In this document: piece by piece, positions 18,770-28,718 of the stretch
How the letters are laid out: the number at the start of each line of letters is the position of its first letter
How positions within the stretch are numbered: the first letter of the stretch is position 1
From: Actinomycetaceae bacterium TAE3-ERU4
GTDB taxonomy: Bacteria; Actinomycetota; Actinomycetes; Actinomycetales; Actinomycetaceae
Reading direction: 5' to 3'
Assembly: GCA_019218365.1 (NCBI GenBank)
Contig: JAHUUJ010000001.1
Span: 62,001 to 126,000 of the forward strand
Length of the DNA stretch: 64,000 nucleotides
Translations under genes and position numbers: made by a program
Notes under the pieces: model-generated
Database searches by the model: none
Told to the model about the DNA's origin: nothing
Seen by the model: the letters and a program-made list of their open reading frames with translations, nothing else

Positions 18770-19647
18770 TTTCCAACCACCACCAAAGCGTTATCAATTA
18801 GACGAGTAGCTCCCACCCAAGCAGCAAGCACGAGAACCGCAGTTCCGCTTTTACCGTCGTTGAAAGGAGCGAAAGAAAGTGGATCTACCAAAGCCACATA
18901 GTCTAGTCGTACACCCGGTTGTCCTTCTAAGTATTCGCGCGCCGCTTTAATTACCGCTGACGGAAGCTTAGTTTCAGCAGCGGCCGCACGACCAGCTTCA
19001 AGAGCGCGGGAAAGAGCCAGCGCCTGTTCGCGCTGAGCGGGGTTGAGATACTGGTTACGGCTAGACATCGCCAGCCCATCAGGCTCGCGACGAATCGGCA
19101 CAGGAACAACTTCTAACTGCATGTCCAAATCACGCACCATCTGTTTGATAATCGCCAGTTGCTGAGCGTCTTTTTGCCCAAATAGCGCATAATCAGGCTG
19201 TACCAGGTTCATGACCTTGGAAACAATCTGCAAAACACCAGCAAAGTGCGTGGGACGAGTTTTACCTTCTAGAATCTGTCCTAACGGGCCCGCACTTAGA
19301 GTGACCATTGGCGCTCCAGCCGGGAACACGTCCTCGGCAGAGGGGGCAAATACTATTGCCCCGCCGACGGATTCAATTTTTTCTAGGTCAGCTTCAAGGG
19401 TACGCGGGTAGGCCTCAAAGTCCTCACCCGGCGCAAACTGGAGAGGGTTAACAAAAATCGACACAACTACGGTTTGGGCGAGTTCGTGCGCTTTACGCAC
19501 CAAATCTAGGTGGCCTTCGTGCAAAGCACCCATTGTCATTACCAGGGCAACTTTACCGTCGCCGGTACTACGGGAAGCTTCAATTTCTGCTCGCAAGGCG
19601 GAGCGAGTGTGCACAACAGTTAGGTTTTCGTTCTTATTCACGTCCAT
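18766..19647 (-). CDS. panC: Pantothenate synthetase (pantoate-beta-alanine ligase)
   Basis: A 293-residue ATP-dependent ligase joining pantoate to beta-alanine. Motifs: [18 protein letters not shown] (HxGH nucleotide-binding), [22 protein letters not shown], and [19 protein letters not shown], then SSRNQYL (KMSKS-equivalent region). It is followed directly by panD (ATGA overlap), so two consecutive steps are made from one message. panB is not in the window. Confidence 0.96.
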   Translation of the reverse strand: MDVNKNENLTVVHTRSALRAEIEASRSTGDGKVALVMTMGALHEGHLDLVRKAHELAQTVVVSIFVNPLQFAPGEDFEAYPRTLEADLEKIESVGGAIVFAPSAEDVFPAGAPMVTLSAGPLGQILEGKTRPTHFAGVLQIVSKVMNLVQPDYALFGQKDAQQLAIIKQMVRDLDMQLEVVPVPIRREPDGLAMSSRNQYLNPAQREQALALSRALEAGRAAAAETKLPSAVIKAAREYLEGQPGVRLDYVALVDPLSFAPFNDGKSGTAVLVLAAWVGATRLIDNALVVVGK

Positions 19648-19701
19648 AATCCTACATTCACAAACCGGATTAGAAAGTCTAAAGAGATGTAGCTTTGCTA
19701 A

Positions 19702-21297
19702 CTACTCGCTAGAAAGAGTCGCTTCTTCAGAGACAATTTTCTGGGCTGCGCTCATCCATTTTCCGGCGGTTTCCTTTTCCCTACGCTGTTGGGAAAGAGT
19801 AGAAATCTGCGGAGAAAGTTCAGCCACTTCAGCAATATCGAAATTACCTAAAATTGCGTTGGCGCGTAACGGAGCCATGTGGAAACTAAGGTCTCCCAAG
19901 TTCATTCGCCGCTGAATTGGGCCTTGCCGGGTCCCCACGGATTGCAGATGCTCAAGCAGGATTACCTTGAGAGTACGATTAGCCCACCCTGAACGGATAA
20001 GTATCGCTTTAGGGGTTAAGAAAACAGCATTGCGTTTGTAGCTAAACCAATCAAAAATACGAGATTTTTTGGGAGCGGGACGGAAATGGGAAATATGATT
20101 ACGATTACCGAGTATTCCTTCCATCCAAATCTCTTCGGTTTTTTCTCCTCCCAAATCACGTACGACTAAACGTGCACAGGTAAGTGCATCTTCTATAGTT
20201 GCGGCAGGAGCCACAGTAACTGCACCTGCGGAAATACTGTATTTATTTTTTTCCTCAGAATATCCGGCAACCATGAATGACAAGTCCCATACCTTAAGGA
20301 AACGCCATAAAAAAGGCTGATGGAACTCTAAAGCATGAATACGTCCTGGCGGAATAGTGTGATGCTTAGTTTCGGTTAGTCCCGCATTTACCCTGACACC
20401 ATCGGGAGAAGCTGCGACTCTCATACCGAAATCGCGGTTAATTCTGGTCCATACAGAAGAAAGTAGACCCCAAACCATTACGATTAGGGCCAGTCCCGCC
20501 CCGGTAATAAATTTCCAGAGTTCCCCGTTGCCTTCATAGGCGAGGAAACCCAATAGTCCAATAAAACCTAAAACTGCAGCAAGGGTAAAAAGTGCCGGGA
20601 AGGTTAGTAAAACAGAGCGCACAAGGACCTTTGAGTCCACTTCGTAAATAGGTATTTCCGGAGCTTTTAACGGAATATCATTTCCCGCAAAAACGGATTT
20701 TTCTGAGGTAGATGCACCGTTCTCAGCTGTATTTTTAAGTGAAGTTTCATCTATTTTAAGTCCTGCGGCGCGGGCAAGTATTTCAGCTCGTACAGGTTCC
20801 AGTTCGTTTTCTGGCAAAAACGAAATTTGGATATGCGACTCAGCTCCGCCGGCTGCCTCGACCTTTACCACGCCCAATCCAAATAGTCGCCCGAGTAAAG
20901 GACGAACGATATCTACAGATTGTAGGCGTGAAAGTTTAATCTGGCGTTCATTTTTGAAGATTATTCCCCGACGATAATGAACCGCATCATCTGTGATGGC
21001 AAAGCTTATCTTTCTCCACGAGATATAGGAGAATAATAGAGCTATCAGGAAAATGCCCAAGAATGATAAAAATGCAATCAGGGCCATCATTGCGGCGGAG
21101 TTCCCGTAGTATTCACTAAGCGTTTCATAAAGCTTCGGGAATGTATCATGCATCTGATAGACAGAAAACGCGATAAGGGCGGCAATTACCTGCCACGTAC
21201 TAACTAGTGGAGTAACCCAATGTACTTTACGCCATTGATTGGGGGCTACCCATTCAGCATCTTGTGACATGGATTTAGAATTTTTATCTTCACTCAT
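19702..21297 (-). CDS. Membrane protein with bacterial PH domains, YdbT-like
   Basis: A 531-residue protein with paired hydrophobic helices near residues 30-80 and again about 220-275, alternating with bPH2 (DUF304) domains: ITDDAVHYRRGIIFKNERQIKLSRLQSVDIVRPLLGRLFGLG about residue 98 is the classic bPH2 motif, and a second copy follows later (FLTPKAILIRSGWANRTLKVILLEHLQSV). B. subtilis YdbS/YdbT form such a pair at the membrane and were linked to bacteriocin resistance; function here is not known. It follows the smaller partner gene by three bases. Confidence 0.85.
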   Translation of the reverse strand: MSEDKNSKSMSQDAEWVAPNQWRKVHWVTPLVSTWQVIAALIAFSVYQMHDTFPKLYETLSEYYGNSAAMMALIAFLSFLGIFLIALLFSYISWRKISFAITDDAVHYRRGIIFKNERQIKLSRLQSVDIVRPLLGRLFGLGVVKVEAAGGAESHIQISFLPENELEPVRAEILARAAGLKIDETSLKNTAENGASTSEKSVFAGNDIPLKAPEIPIYEVDSKVLVRSVLLTFPALFTLAAVLGFIGLLGFLAYEGNGELWKFITGAGLALIVMVWGLLSSVWTRINRDFGMRVAASPDGVRVNAGLTETKHHTIPPGRIHALEFHQPFLWRFLKVWDLSFMVAGYSEEKNKYSISAGAVTVAPAATIEDALTCARLVVRDLGGEKTEEIWMEGILGNRNHISHFRPAPKKSRIFDWFSYKRNAVFLTPKAILIRSGWANRTLKVILLEHLQSVGTRQGPIQRRMNLGDLSFHMAPLRANAILGNFDIAEVAELSPQISTLSQQRREKETAGKWMSAAQKIVSEEATLSSE

Positions 21298-21300
21298 GGC

Positions 21301-21795
21301 TTATAGTCCCGCCATTAAAGATTCGCCTAACTCGGTCAGTTTACGACGTAATCGGGTAGCTTCTTCCTTAGGGATACCGTCTATCTCTGCATCACTTGCT
21401 GCAGAAGCAGTGTGTAATTTTACTGTTGCAACCCCGTAATAACGAGCTAGGGGTCCTTCTTCAAGATCAACGAATTGCATCCGTCCGTAGGGAACTACTG
21501 TAAGGGTTCGGAACATGATTCCTCGGCGGATATAAAGTTCATTTTTCCCCTCACAGTAACTTAGGGCAGAAACTTGACGGGGAATTAGCCACAGCAACCA
21601 GAAATAAAAACCTAGAGAAACAACAAAAGCTGTCGTTAGCACCCAGAAAAAGCTAGTTTCATAGAAGAAAAAGGCCATAGTGGCTATCCCTACCCATAGC
21701 GGTAGAAAACAAAGATGCAAGATAATGTATCTAATATTCGTCAATTTTCGACTTACTGGAATAAATTCCATCCCTTCAGGGCTAAATGCTTCCAT
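21301..21795 (-). CDS. Membrane protein with bacterial PH domain, YdbS-like
   Basis: About 164 residues: two membrane helices (residues about 20-65) followed by one bPH2 domain (YCEGKNELYIRRGIMFRTLTVVPYGRMQFVDLEEGPLARYYGVATVKLHTA). An in-frame GTG exists at 21810, but the ATG at 21795 is the better start because AAGGA lies eight bases before it. It is the first gene of a two-gene operon with the YdbT-like protein. TASAASDAEIDGIPKEEA near the end is the usual C-terminal motif of this family. Confidence 0.85.
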   Translation of the reverse strand: MEAFSPEGMEFIPVSRKLTNIRYIILHLCFLPLWVGIATMAFFFYETSFFWVLTTAFVVSLGFYFWLLWLIPRQVSALSYCEGKNELYIRRGIMFRTLTVVPYGRMQFVDLEEGPLARYYGVATVKLHTASAASDAEIDGIPKEEATRLRRKLTELGESLMAGL

Positions 21796-21961
21796 CAAGG
21801 CATCCTTCACTTTCTAACTACCAAAGACCTAAAAATAAGATCTACACAACAAATTATAACAACCAAAAATAGTGCAAAAGCTTAATTTGCCTTCGGAGAA
21901 TGGACGTTTTTGTCGGATAAGCATAAGATAAGGAGGTCTAAAAGCAACGAAAGGTATCACT

Positions 21962-23335
21962 ATGGGCGTCGTTGACGCGCCGCAATGGCTGATTTCTGCG
22001 TTTGTCCGCAGCGCACAAACGCTGGGGGCTACCTCCGAAAAAGAATATCTAGTCGAAAGATGCCACGAACTAATCGAACGTTGGTCATCCGAAGACAGGG
22101 TTTTCCATAACCAGCGACACCTCATCAATACTCTTGCCGCCCTTGATGAAATTATTTCCGCTTCCCACAATCCAGAAATTCTACGAATGGCAGCTTGGTA
22201 TCACGGTGCAGTTTTCACTACGGAGGCCCCTGAGGCCTATTCCCGAGAAGCCGGTGAAGTAATGGCTCCCTCGGCAGAATATGCACTTAAAGACCTAACG
22301 GAAATGGGTATTCCGGAAAAAACTAGTAATCGCATAGCTGAGCTTATTTTGAGTTTAGGTAAACACCATTCTCCTGAAGGAGACCTGGACGCAAGCGTAC
22401 TAATCGATGCAGAACTTTCTATGCTTGCGGCTTCTCCACAAGACTATAAAAAATATTGCGATGGTATCGCCGCAGAATACGCGCACATTCCTCGTGCCCG
22501 TTTTTTGAAAGCTCGTGCCGCAATCATTGAACACCTACTTGCCCGACGCCCACTTTTCACTTCACCTTTGGGGGCTCAGTGGGAAAAGCCAGCCAAGCAG
22601 AACCTAGAGGCAGAACAGGCCAAACTACTGGCCCGTATCGACGATTTAACCGAGGAAGAACTATCTGCTTTGGGAGACTGCCCTCCCTGTTTCCCCAATA
22701 ATTGTGATTCTGCTGATTCTTCTGAAAAGTCCACAGGCTCCTTAGAGGAAACCCCTGTTATCCCGGTAGCGGTACACGATCCGCTGGAAGGGAACGAAAA
22801 TCGCGAACCTACTGCAACTTTTTCTAGCAACCATGCGTCTTCGGAAGCCACGCTAGAGGATTGCGCTACCCACTCGACTCTTTCCACCTTGGAAACAGTT
22901 CCTGAACCCCCGCGGGCGCAATCAGAGCAGGAACAACCAAATTTTGCAGAGCTATCTACAGGTAACTCAGAAACATCTGCAAGGGCTCACGATGATTCTC
23001 CCCCTAAACGTCAATCTATAAAGACTTTCTTAGCTGATAAAATAAACGAAGAAGACGCTGAGGCCTCAAACTATGATGAAGATTTTTCAGATTTAGACAG
23101 AAGTGACAGCACTCTTGAAAGCGCTTCCGGCGCTATTCAAGACACTTATTCAGATGAAGAAGATTTGGAAGAAGAGTTCTTAGAAGAAGAACCTGAAAGC
23201 CAACGTTCAAAGATTACTTCTACCTTGGAATTTGCCGACGATTGTCTTGATACTGCGGAAATGCGGGCACTTAAGGAACTAAAGAATTTAGCACCCGGTA
23301 TTCCCCATATGAAACCACCAGAGGAAAATAAGTAA
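21962..23335 (+). CDS. HD-superfamily phosphohydrolase-like protein with acidic C-terminal tail
   Basis: Residues about 1-205 match the COG4339-type predicted metal-dependent HD phosphohydrolases: FHNQRHLINTLAALDE (first His), AAWYHGAV (the HD motif position), KHH and VLIDAELSML (later metal ligands), RARFLKARAAIIEHLL. At the motif position the sequence is His-Gly, not the family's His-Asp, so the metal site may be altered. Residues about 230-457 are low-complexity, rich in Ser/Glu/Asp, and probably disordered. AAGGTATCACT precedes the ATG, with a further GGAGG upstream. It stands alone between a divergent membrane operon and the WXG100 gene. Confidence 0.75.
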   Translation: MGVVDAPQWLISAFVRSAQTLGATSEKEYLVERCHELIERWSSEDRVFHNQRHLINTLAALDEIISASHNPEILRMAAWYHGAVFTTEAPEAYSREAGEVMAPSAEYALKDLTEMGIPEKTSNRIAELILSLGKHHSPEGDLDASVLIDAELSMLAASPQDYKKYCDGIAAEYAHIPRARFLKARAAIIEHLLARRPLFTSPLGAQWEKPAKQNLEAEQAKLLARIDDLTEEELSALGDCPPCFPNNCDSADSSEKSTGSLEETPVIPVAVHDPLEGNENREPTATFSSNHASSEATLEDCATHSTLSTLETVPEPPRAQSEQEQPNFAELSTGNSETSARAHDDSPPKRQSIKTFLADKINEEDAEASNYDEDFSDLDRSDSTLESASGAIQDTYSDEEDLEEEFLEEEPESQRSKITSTLEFADDCLDTAEMRALKELKNLAPGIPHMKPPEENK

Positions 23336-23459
23336 ACATTCCTGTTTTCAAGCTTATCCACACTACTTTTTTCCACATCTGATTAGCTAGGTTGAATCTG
23401 ACTTACCTTTTAAGTAGCAAAGTGAATCTATAAACATTTTCTACTTTAGGAGGTTTCCC

Positions 23460-23750
23460 TTGAGTTCTTTCCATGTTGACTCATCTGAAATTGCAAATGC
23501 ATCGGCAGCTACTGCAGCGGCAGGTAACCGAATTCGTTCCGAAGTTGCGACAATGCTTGCACAATTAGGAGAATTACAATCGCGTTGGCAAGGAGCCGCA
23601 CAAGTTTCTTTTAATGAATGCGTATCCCAATGGCAGGGAGTACAAACACAGGTTGACCAGGCTCTACAATCTTTATCTCAGCGTCTTATGGCAGCTTCTC
23701 AGACCTACGCAGATGCTGAAGCTCAAGCGCAGTCATTATTTGCACACTAA
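23460..23750 (+). CDS. WXG100-family (ESAT-6-like) small secreted protein
   Basis: A 96-residue protein with the WXG100 hallmark: two helices joined by a Trp-x-Gly turn (SRWQGAAQVSF, W about residue 41), Ala/Gln/Ser-rich throughout. Such proteins form helical-hairpin dimers exported by type VII (ESX/Ess) secretion systems. The start is TTG at 23460, right after a strong AGGAGG (spacing about six). No EccC/EssC, EccD or partner Esx gene lies nearby; the gene is alone, with a strong terminator behind it. Confidence 0.88.
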   Translation: MSSFHVDSSEIANASAATAAAGNRIRSEVATMLAQLGELQSRWQGAAQVSFNECVSQWQGVQTQVDQALQSLSQRLMAASQTYADAEAQAQSLFAH

Positions 23751-23783
23751 TTATTGAGTACGTCAGGATGATTTTCTAATATC

Positions 23784-23827
23784 AAAAATTGTGGGGAAAT
23801 AGCAGAAGCTATTTCCCCACAATTTTT
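23784..23827. terminator. Bidirectional terminator between WXG100 gene and groEL
   Basis: A perfect 20-bp stem: AAAAATTGTGGGGAAATAGC (23784-23803), loop AGAA, and its reverse complement (23808-23827). The A-tract on one side and T-tract on the other fit termination in both directions. Confidence 0.93.
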
Positions 23828-23865
23828 AGTTAAATGCTAGGTTTAATGGTCGTAGCACAGATGGT

Positions 23866-25518
<1,653 letters not shown>

Positions 25519-25608
25519 TCAGTGGTGTTTTTATGCCCGCGACGGACAACCGTAAAGCACTGAGTTCACGTCACGCAGCGCCAATGGTTTCATAAATACA
25601 CCTAGCTT

Positions 25609-25635
25609 TTATCACTCAAAGGCTTCGAGTGCTAA
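25609..25635 (-). promoter_or_regulatory. CIRCE operator 1 (HrcA site) upstream of groEL
   Basis: Read on the minus strand: TTAGCACTC-N9-GAGTGATAA, one base off the consensus TTAGCACTC-N9-GAGTGCTAA. The spacer is GAAGCCTTT. Confidence 0.93.
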
Positions 25636-25643
25636 AAGCAATT

Positions 25644-25670
25644 TTGGCACTCGAAGCCTTTGAGTGCAAA
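25644..25670 (-). promoter_or_regulatory. CIRCE operator 2 (HrcA site) upstream of groEL
   Basis: Plus-strand reading is TTGGCACTC-N9-GAGTGCAAA, a slightly poorer match to consensus. Its nine-base spacer is the reverse complement of operator 1's spacer, so the two sites form a larger exact inverted repeat (19-bp arms, 25613-25631 and 25648-25666). Confidence 0.9.
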
Positions 25671-25703
25671 CTTAGCTAACTGAAACTCGCCTGCTGGCGA
25701 ACA

Positions 25704-25740
25704 GGGGCCCGGGAGGTCATTTTCGACACTCCCGGGCCCC
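25704..25740. terminator. GC-rich hairpin downstream of the LytR_C gene
   Basis: GGGGCCCGGGAG (25704-25715) pairs with CTCCCGGGCCCC (25729-25740), a 12-bp stem around a 13-base loop. The minus strand lacks a clear T-tract, so it may work as a strong-stem terminator insulating groEL from the gene above. Confidence 0.6.
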
Positions 25741-25764
25741 TATTAAAACGAAATATTTGCTGTT

Positions 25765-26379
25765 CTACCGCTCGTAATCAGAACGCAAAATCACCGTCAC
25801 GGCATCTTTATCTTTGGAACCCGAAAATTCCTTTACCGAGTCTATCTTCAGGGTCTGCGCTACCTTTTGTGCGGCCGCACGCAAAGAAGCATCTGGATAG
25901 TAAACGGTACTTACTCTAGTAGCCCATCCGCGGGCGTTAGATGCGGTGTTATTTGTGAATCCTTCACCTTTTAATTTCTGAACTGCTGATGCTGCCAGCC
26001 CCTGCACACGAGTACCGTTCAAAACGATTACTTTTACCTTGCCAGGTTCAACTGCACCGTTTGGTTCAGGCGATTCCTTAGTCGGTTCCAGTGTTGCGGC
26101 AGGCGCAGGAGTAGAAGGTTCAACGGTCTTTGGGGTTGTTTCCTTTTCAGGTGTTTCCGCAGTAGCTTCTACTGTCACTACGCGCACCTGTGACGGAAGT
26201 GCCGACCGGCCGGTAGTTAGCAGGTACATAGCTCCCCAAGAAACCACTGGAACTACTAGTAGAACTACCAGGAAAGGCAACATCCAGCGCCACCATGGTT
26301 CGGGGGCGCGATGAACTCCGCGAGGACCGTTCTGTGCGGCCTCGTCAAATTCATCTGGTTGAAAATTCACTTTACTCAC
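25765..26379 (-). CDS. LytR C-terminal-domain envelope protein
   Basis: A 204-residue protein: short cytoplasmic N-terminus, one membrane helix about residues 32-53 (WMLPFLVVLLVVPVVSWGAM), a Thr/Pro/Glu-rich linker, and a LytR_C domain about residues 115-200 (VKVIVLNGTRVQGLAASAVQKL, STVYYPDASLRAAAQKVAQTL). LytR_C is an envelope-facing domain of unknown exact role that occurs alone or after LytR-CpsA-Psr domains. The start is GTG at 26379, divergent from ung. Confidence 0.85.
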   Translation of the reverse strand: MSKVNFQPDEFDEAAQNGPRGVHRAPEPWWRWMLPFLVVLLVVPVVSWGAMYLLTTGRSALPSQVRVVTVEATAETPEKETTPKTVEPSTPAPAATLEPTKESPEPNGAVEPGKVKVIVLNGTRVQGLAASAVQKLKGEGFTNNTASNARGWATRVSTVYYPDASLRAAAQKVAQTLKIDSVKEFSGSKDKDAVTVILRSDYER

Positions 26380-26457
26380 GCATTAAGGCTACTTCATCTA
26401 GTCCGTTAGAGGGAAATAAAACTTCCTGTGTGTCGTTAAAAGTCTCAGATTTAACCG

Positions 26458-26463
26458 TAAAAT
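26458..26463 (+). promoter_or_regulatory. -10 hexamer of a probably leaderless ung
   Basis: TAAAAT lies six bases before the ung ATG and no Shine-Dalgarno is present. The -35 candidate (GTTAAA, 26435-26440, spacer 17) is weak. Confidence 0.45.
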
Positions 26464-26469
26464 ACTTTT

Positions 26470-27144
26470 ATGACTACTCGCGACTTAACGAATTTGATGG
26501 CTCCCGATTGGGCACAAGCACTTCAGTCACAGGCTCCCACTATTACTGACATTGGGCAAAAACTTCGTGGCGAGTTAGCCGCTAAACGCGGTTATTTACC
26601 GCCGGGTAAGGATATTTTTAAGGCTTTTACCTACCCACTTGCAGACGTTAAGGTGCTGATTGTTGGTCAAGACCCTTATCCAACCCCGGGAGATGCTATG
26701 GGCTTGAGTTTTTCGGTTACACCGGGCACTCCTATCCCCCGCTCGCTGCGGAATATTTTTCGCGAGTTAGTTGATGATTTGGGAGTTACTCCCCCTACCT
26801 CAGGTGATTTAACTCCCTGGTGTGAACAGGGAGTGATGCTGATGAACAGAGTTTTAACAGTTCAACCAGGAAGTCCTGGAAGTCACCGCGATTTTGGTTG
26901 GCAGCAAGTAACGAATGCGGCTGTGTCTGCTTTAAATGAACGAGGAAAACCATTTGTGGCAATTTTGTGGGGACGTCAGGCTCAAGAGTTGAAACCTCTA
27001 CTCACTAATTGTCCGTTAATTGAAAGCGTGCACCCTTCACCGTTGTCGGCTTCTCGTGGTTTCTTTGGATCTAAACCATTTTCTACAGCTAACGCCTACC
27101 TGCAACAGATGGGCGCACAACCGGTTGATTGGCGTTTGCCTTAA
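26470..27144 (+). CDS. ung: Uracil-DNA glycosylase, family 1
   Basis: A 224-residue enzyme that excises uracil from DNA. Motif A is [22 protein letters not shown], with the water-activating Asp at D68; the His usual after the Tyr is Pro, as I recall for actinobacterial Ung. Later motifs: [11 protein letters not shown], and near the C-terminus [21 protein letters not shown], the catalytic His and DNA-intercalation loop. Length equals E. coli Ung (229). It is flanked by a divergent gene and followed by a separate DUF2218 gene. Confidence 0.96.
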   Translation: MTTRDLTNLMAPDWAQALQSQAPTITDIGQKLRGELAAKRGYLPPGKDIFKAFTYPLADVKVLIVGQDPYPTPGDAMGLSFSVTPGTPIPRSLRNIFRELVDDLGVTPPTSGDLTPWCEQGVMLMNRVLTVQPGSPGSHRDFGWQQVTNAAVSALNERGKPFVAILWGRQAQELKPLLTNCPLIESVHPSPLSASRGFFGSKPFSTANAYLQQMGAQPVDWRLP

Positions 27145-27246
27145 TTTTGCTGCGTATCCCCTAATTTTCCTTACCGCTTAGGGTATGGACGCAAAGCGAT
27201 AAGAAAGTTAGGATACCCTCACATACTTTTTAGGGGGTAGATTATT

Positions 27247-27645
27247 TTGGAAACTTTAGCCTCAACTGCAGTTGTTAAAACTGATCGCGCAGCTCGTTAC
27301 GCAAAACAGATGGCTGCACATATGGGACGTAAGATATCCACAGCGTTCGCGGAAGATACTTTGCTCGGTCATTTAACATTCCCAGAGCGGGGAACTTGTT
27401 TAATGAAATGCGACGATTCGACTTTGACCTTTGAGCTGGAATCCACATCTGAACATTTGGAAAATCTGGAAAAGATTATTGGTGGACACCTAGCTAGATT
27501 CGGCGCTGGTCCTAATGGCTTAGTTGTTAGATGGGTACGGGCAGATAAGCAACCGGGCACTGTTCAAGGCCCCTACACAAAAGAAGAAGTCGCACAGCGT
27601 CGCCGTGAATACCAACTTCGCCAGCAACAGCAGAACGCTAATTAG
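27247..27645 (+). CDS. DUF2218-domain protein
   Basis: A 132-residue protein. About 90 residues match the DUF2218 pattern: STAVVKTDRAARYAKQMAAHMGRK at the start, then GTCLMKCDDSTLTFELES and ENLEKIIGGHLARFG. In other actinobacteria these small proteins are often beside iron or siderophore genes, but no such gene is present here. The start is TTG at 27247 with AGGGGG upstream. It is convergent with the flippase-like gene and the stop codons are nearly back to back. Confidence 0.8.
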   Translation: METLASTAVVKTDRAARYAKQMAAHMGRKISTAFAEDTLLGHLTFPERGTCLMKCDDSTLTFELESTSEHLENLEKIIGGHLARFGAGPNGLVVRWVRADKQPGTVQGPYTKEEVAQRRREYQLRQQQQNAN

Positions 27646-28706
27646 CGACGCGCTGCCTGAACTTCAATGTAGAAGAGGAATGGGATTGCTCCAAGTAGCG
27701 GGATGAGCATTGTAATTACTCGCCAGACAAGCAGTGCCGCAACAAGCGTTGTGGAATCTCCTAGGAATAGAGCAAAGAAGCCTGCGAATCCGCCTTCTGC
27801 CGCTCCGGCTCCAGCAGGTAAGGGCATAGCCGTTTGGAGCATAATTACTACAGCAGCTGCTCCCGTCATAGTTACGATGTCACCCGGGTGCGCATGGAAA
27901 GCAAGAAGTACTGCGGTGGGAATTAGATAGAAGGCAATTAATTGCACTACCGTAATTGCTGACATTTCAGCAAATCCTACCCAGTTTTGTTTTAACATTC
28001 GTGAAGAGGTAGAAAAGTTTTCAATTTGTTTTTGTGCAGCAGTTTGTAATTTTGCACGATTTTTCGCACGTCTCACAAAGCAGTAAAAATTGATAAAGAA
28101 GAAGGCTATTTTTTCTGCCACCGAAGTAGAAAGTGCAATTACTATGAGCGCTAAGACAACAGCAATATGCACTCCAAAGGCCGGAAGAGCTACCCACATT
28201 AGTTTGCCGTATTGGGTGAAGAAAAAATCCCAACGAACTATTAAAAAAGTCGCTGCGATAGTAGTGAGCACCACTTGGAAAGCAATGAATTTACTAAGCA
28301 GCACAAAAGCACTTTTCCCTACTTGCGCTCCGAGTCTAGTGAAATAGTAGAGTTGGGCAGGTTGGGCGCCTGTTGCCATGGGGGTAATTATTCCGTAGAA
28401 CTGCCCGATCAGGCTTATGCTAATTAGTTCTTGAAAGCTAAGTTTTTGTTGCCCTACTCGGCAGGCTACTTGGAGGGATACTACTTCTGCGCCAAGGTAG
28501 ATTCCCAGGAGCCCTAAAGCTAGAAGTATCCAGCTGTATTTTATGGTTTTGAAAGAGTGGAGAAAAATTTCCCCATGTTTAGAAAAAATTACGTATAGGA
28601 CAATTGATACCAATACCAGGAGAACTATTGAAACATTAAAAAATAGAGCTTTTTTACTTATACGCAACTCTACTTTTTGGCGTTCTTTCGTCACTTGTGG
28701 TGTCAT
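27642..28706 (-). CDS. Flippase-like integral membrane protein (LPG synthase TM-region/YbhN family)
   Basis: A 354-residue protein with about eight membrane helices matching the UPF0104/lysylphosphatidylglycerol-synthase transmembrane region. Characteristic features are SLIGQFYGIITPMATGAQPAQLYYF and, near the C-terminus, AAVVIMLQTAMPLPAGAGAAEGGFAGFFALF (the conserved PxPGGxG-like segment). Such proteins accompany glycolipid glycosyltransferases or aminoacyl-lipid synthases and may move lipids across the membrane. It follows the glycosyltransferase by 12 bases and overlaps the 3' end of the convergent DUF2218 gene by four bases. Confidence 0.85.
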   Translation of the reverse strand: MTPQVTKERQKVELRISKKALFFNVSIVLLVLVSIVLYVIFSKHGEIFLHSFKTIKYSWILLALGLLGIYLGAEVVSLQVACRVGQQKLSFQELISISLIGQFYGIITPMATGAQPAQLYYFTRLGAQVGKSAFVLLSKFIAFQVVLTTIAATFLIVRWDFFFTQYGKLMWVALPAFGVHIAVVLALIVIALSTSVAEKIAFFFINFYCFVRRAKNRAKLQTAAQKQIENFSTSSRMLKQNWVGFAEMSAITVVQLIAFYLIPTAVLLAFHAHPGDIVTMTGAAAVVIMLQTAMPLPAGAGAAEGGFAGFFALFLGDSTTLVAALLVWRVITMLIPLLGAIPFLFYIEVQAARR

Positions 28707-28718
28707 CTTGAAAAGTTC

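Noticed and set aside
27208-27221. TTAGGATACCCTCA before the DUF2218 gene, considered as an iron-regulator (DtxR) box
   Set aside because: It matches only the first half of the TTAGGTTAGGCTAACCTAA pattern; more likely part of the promoter.
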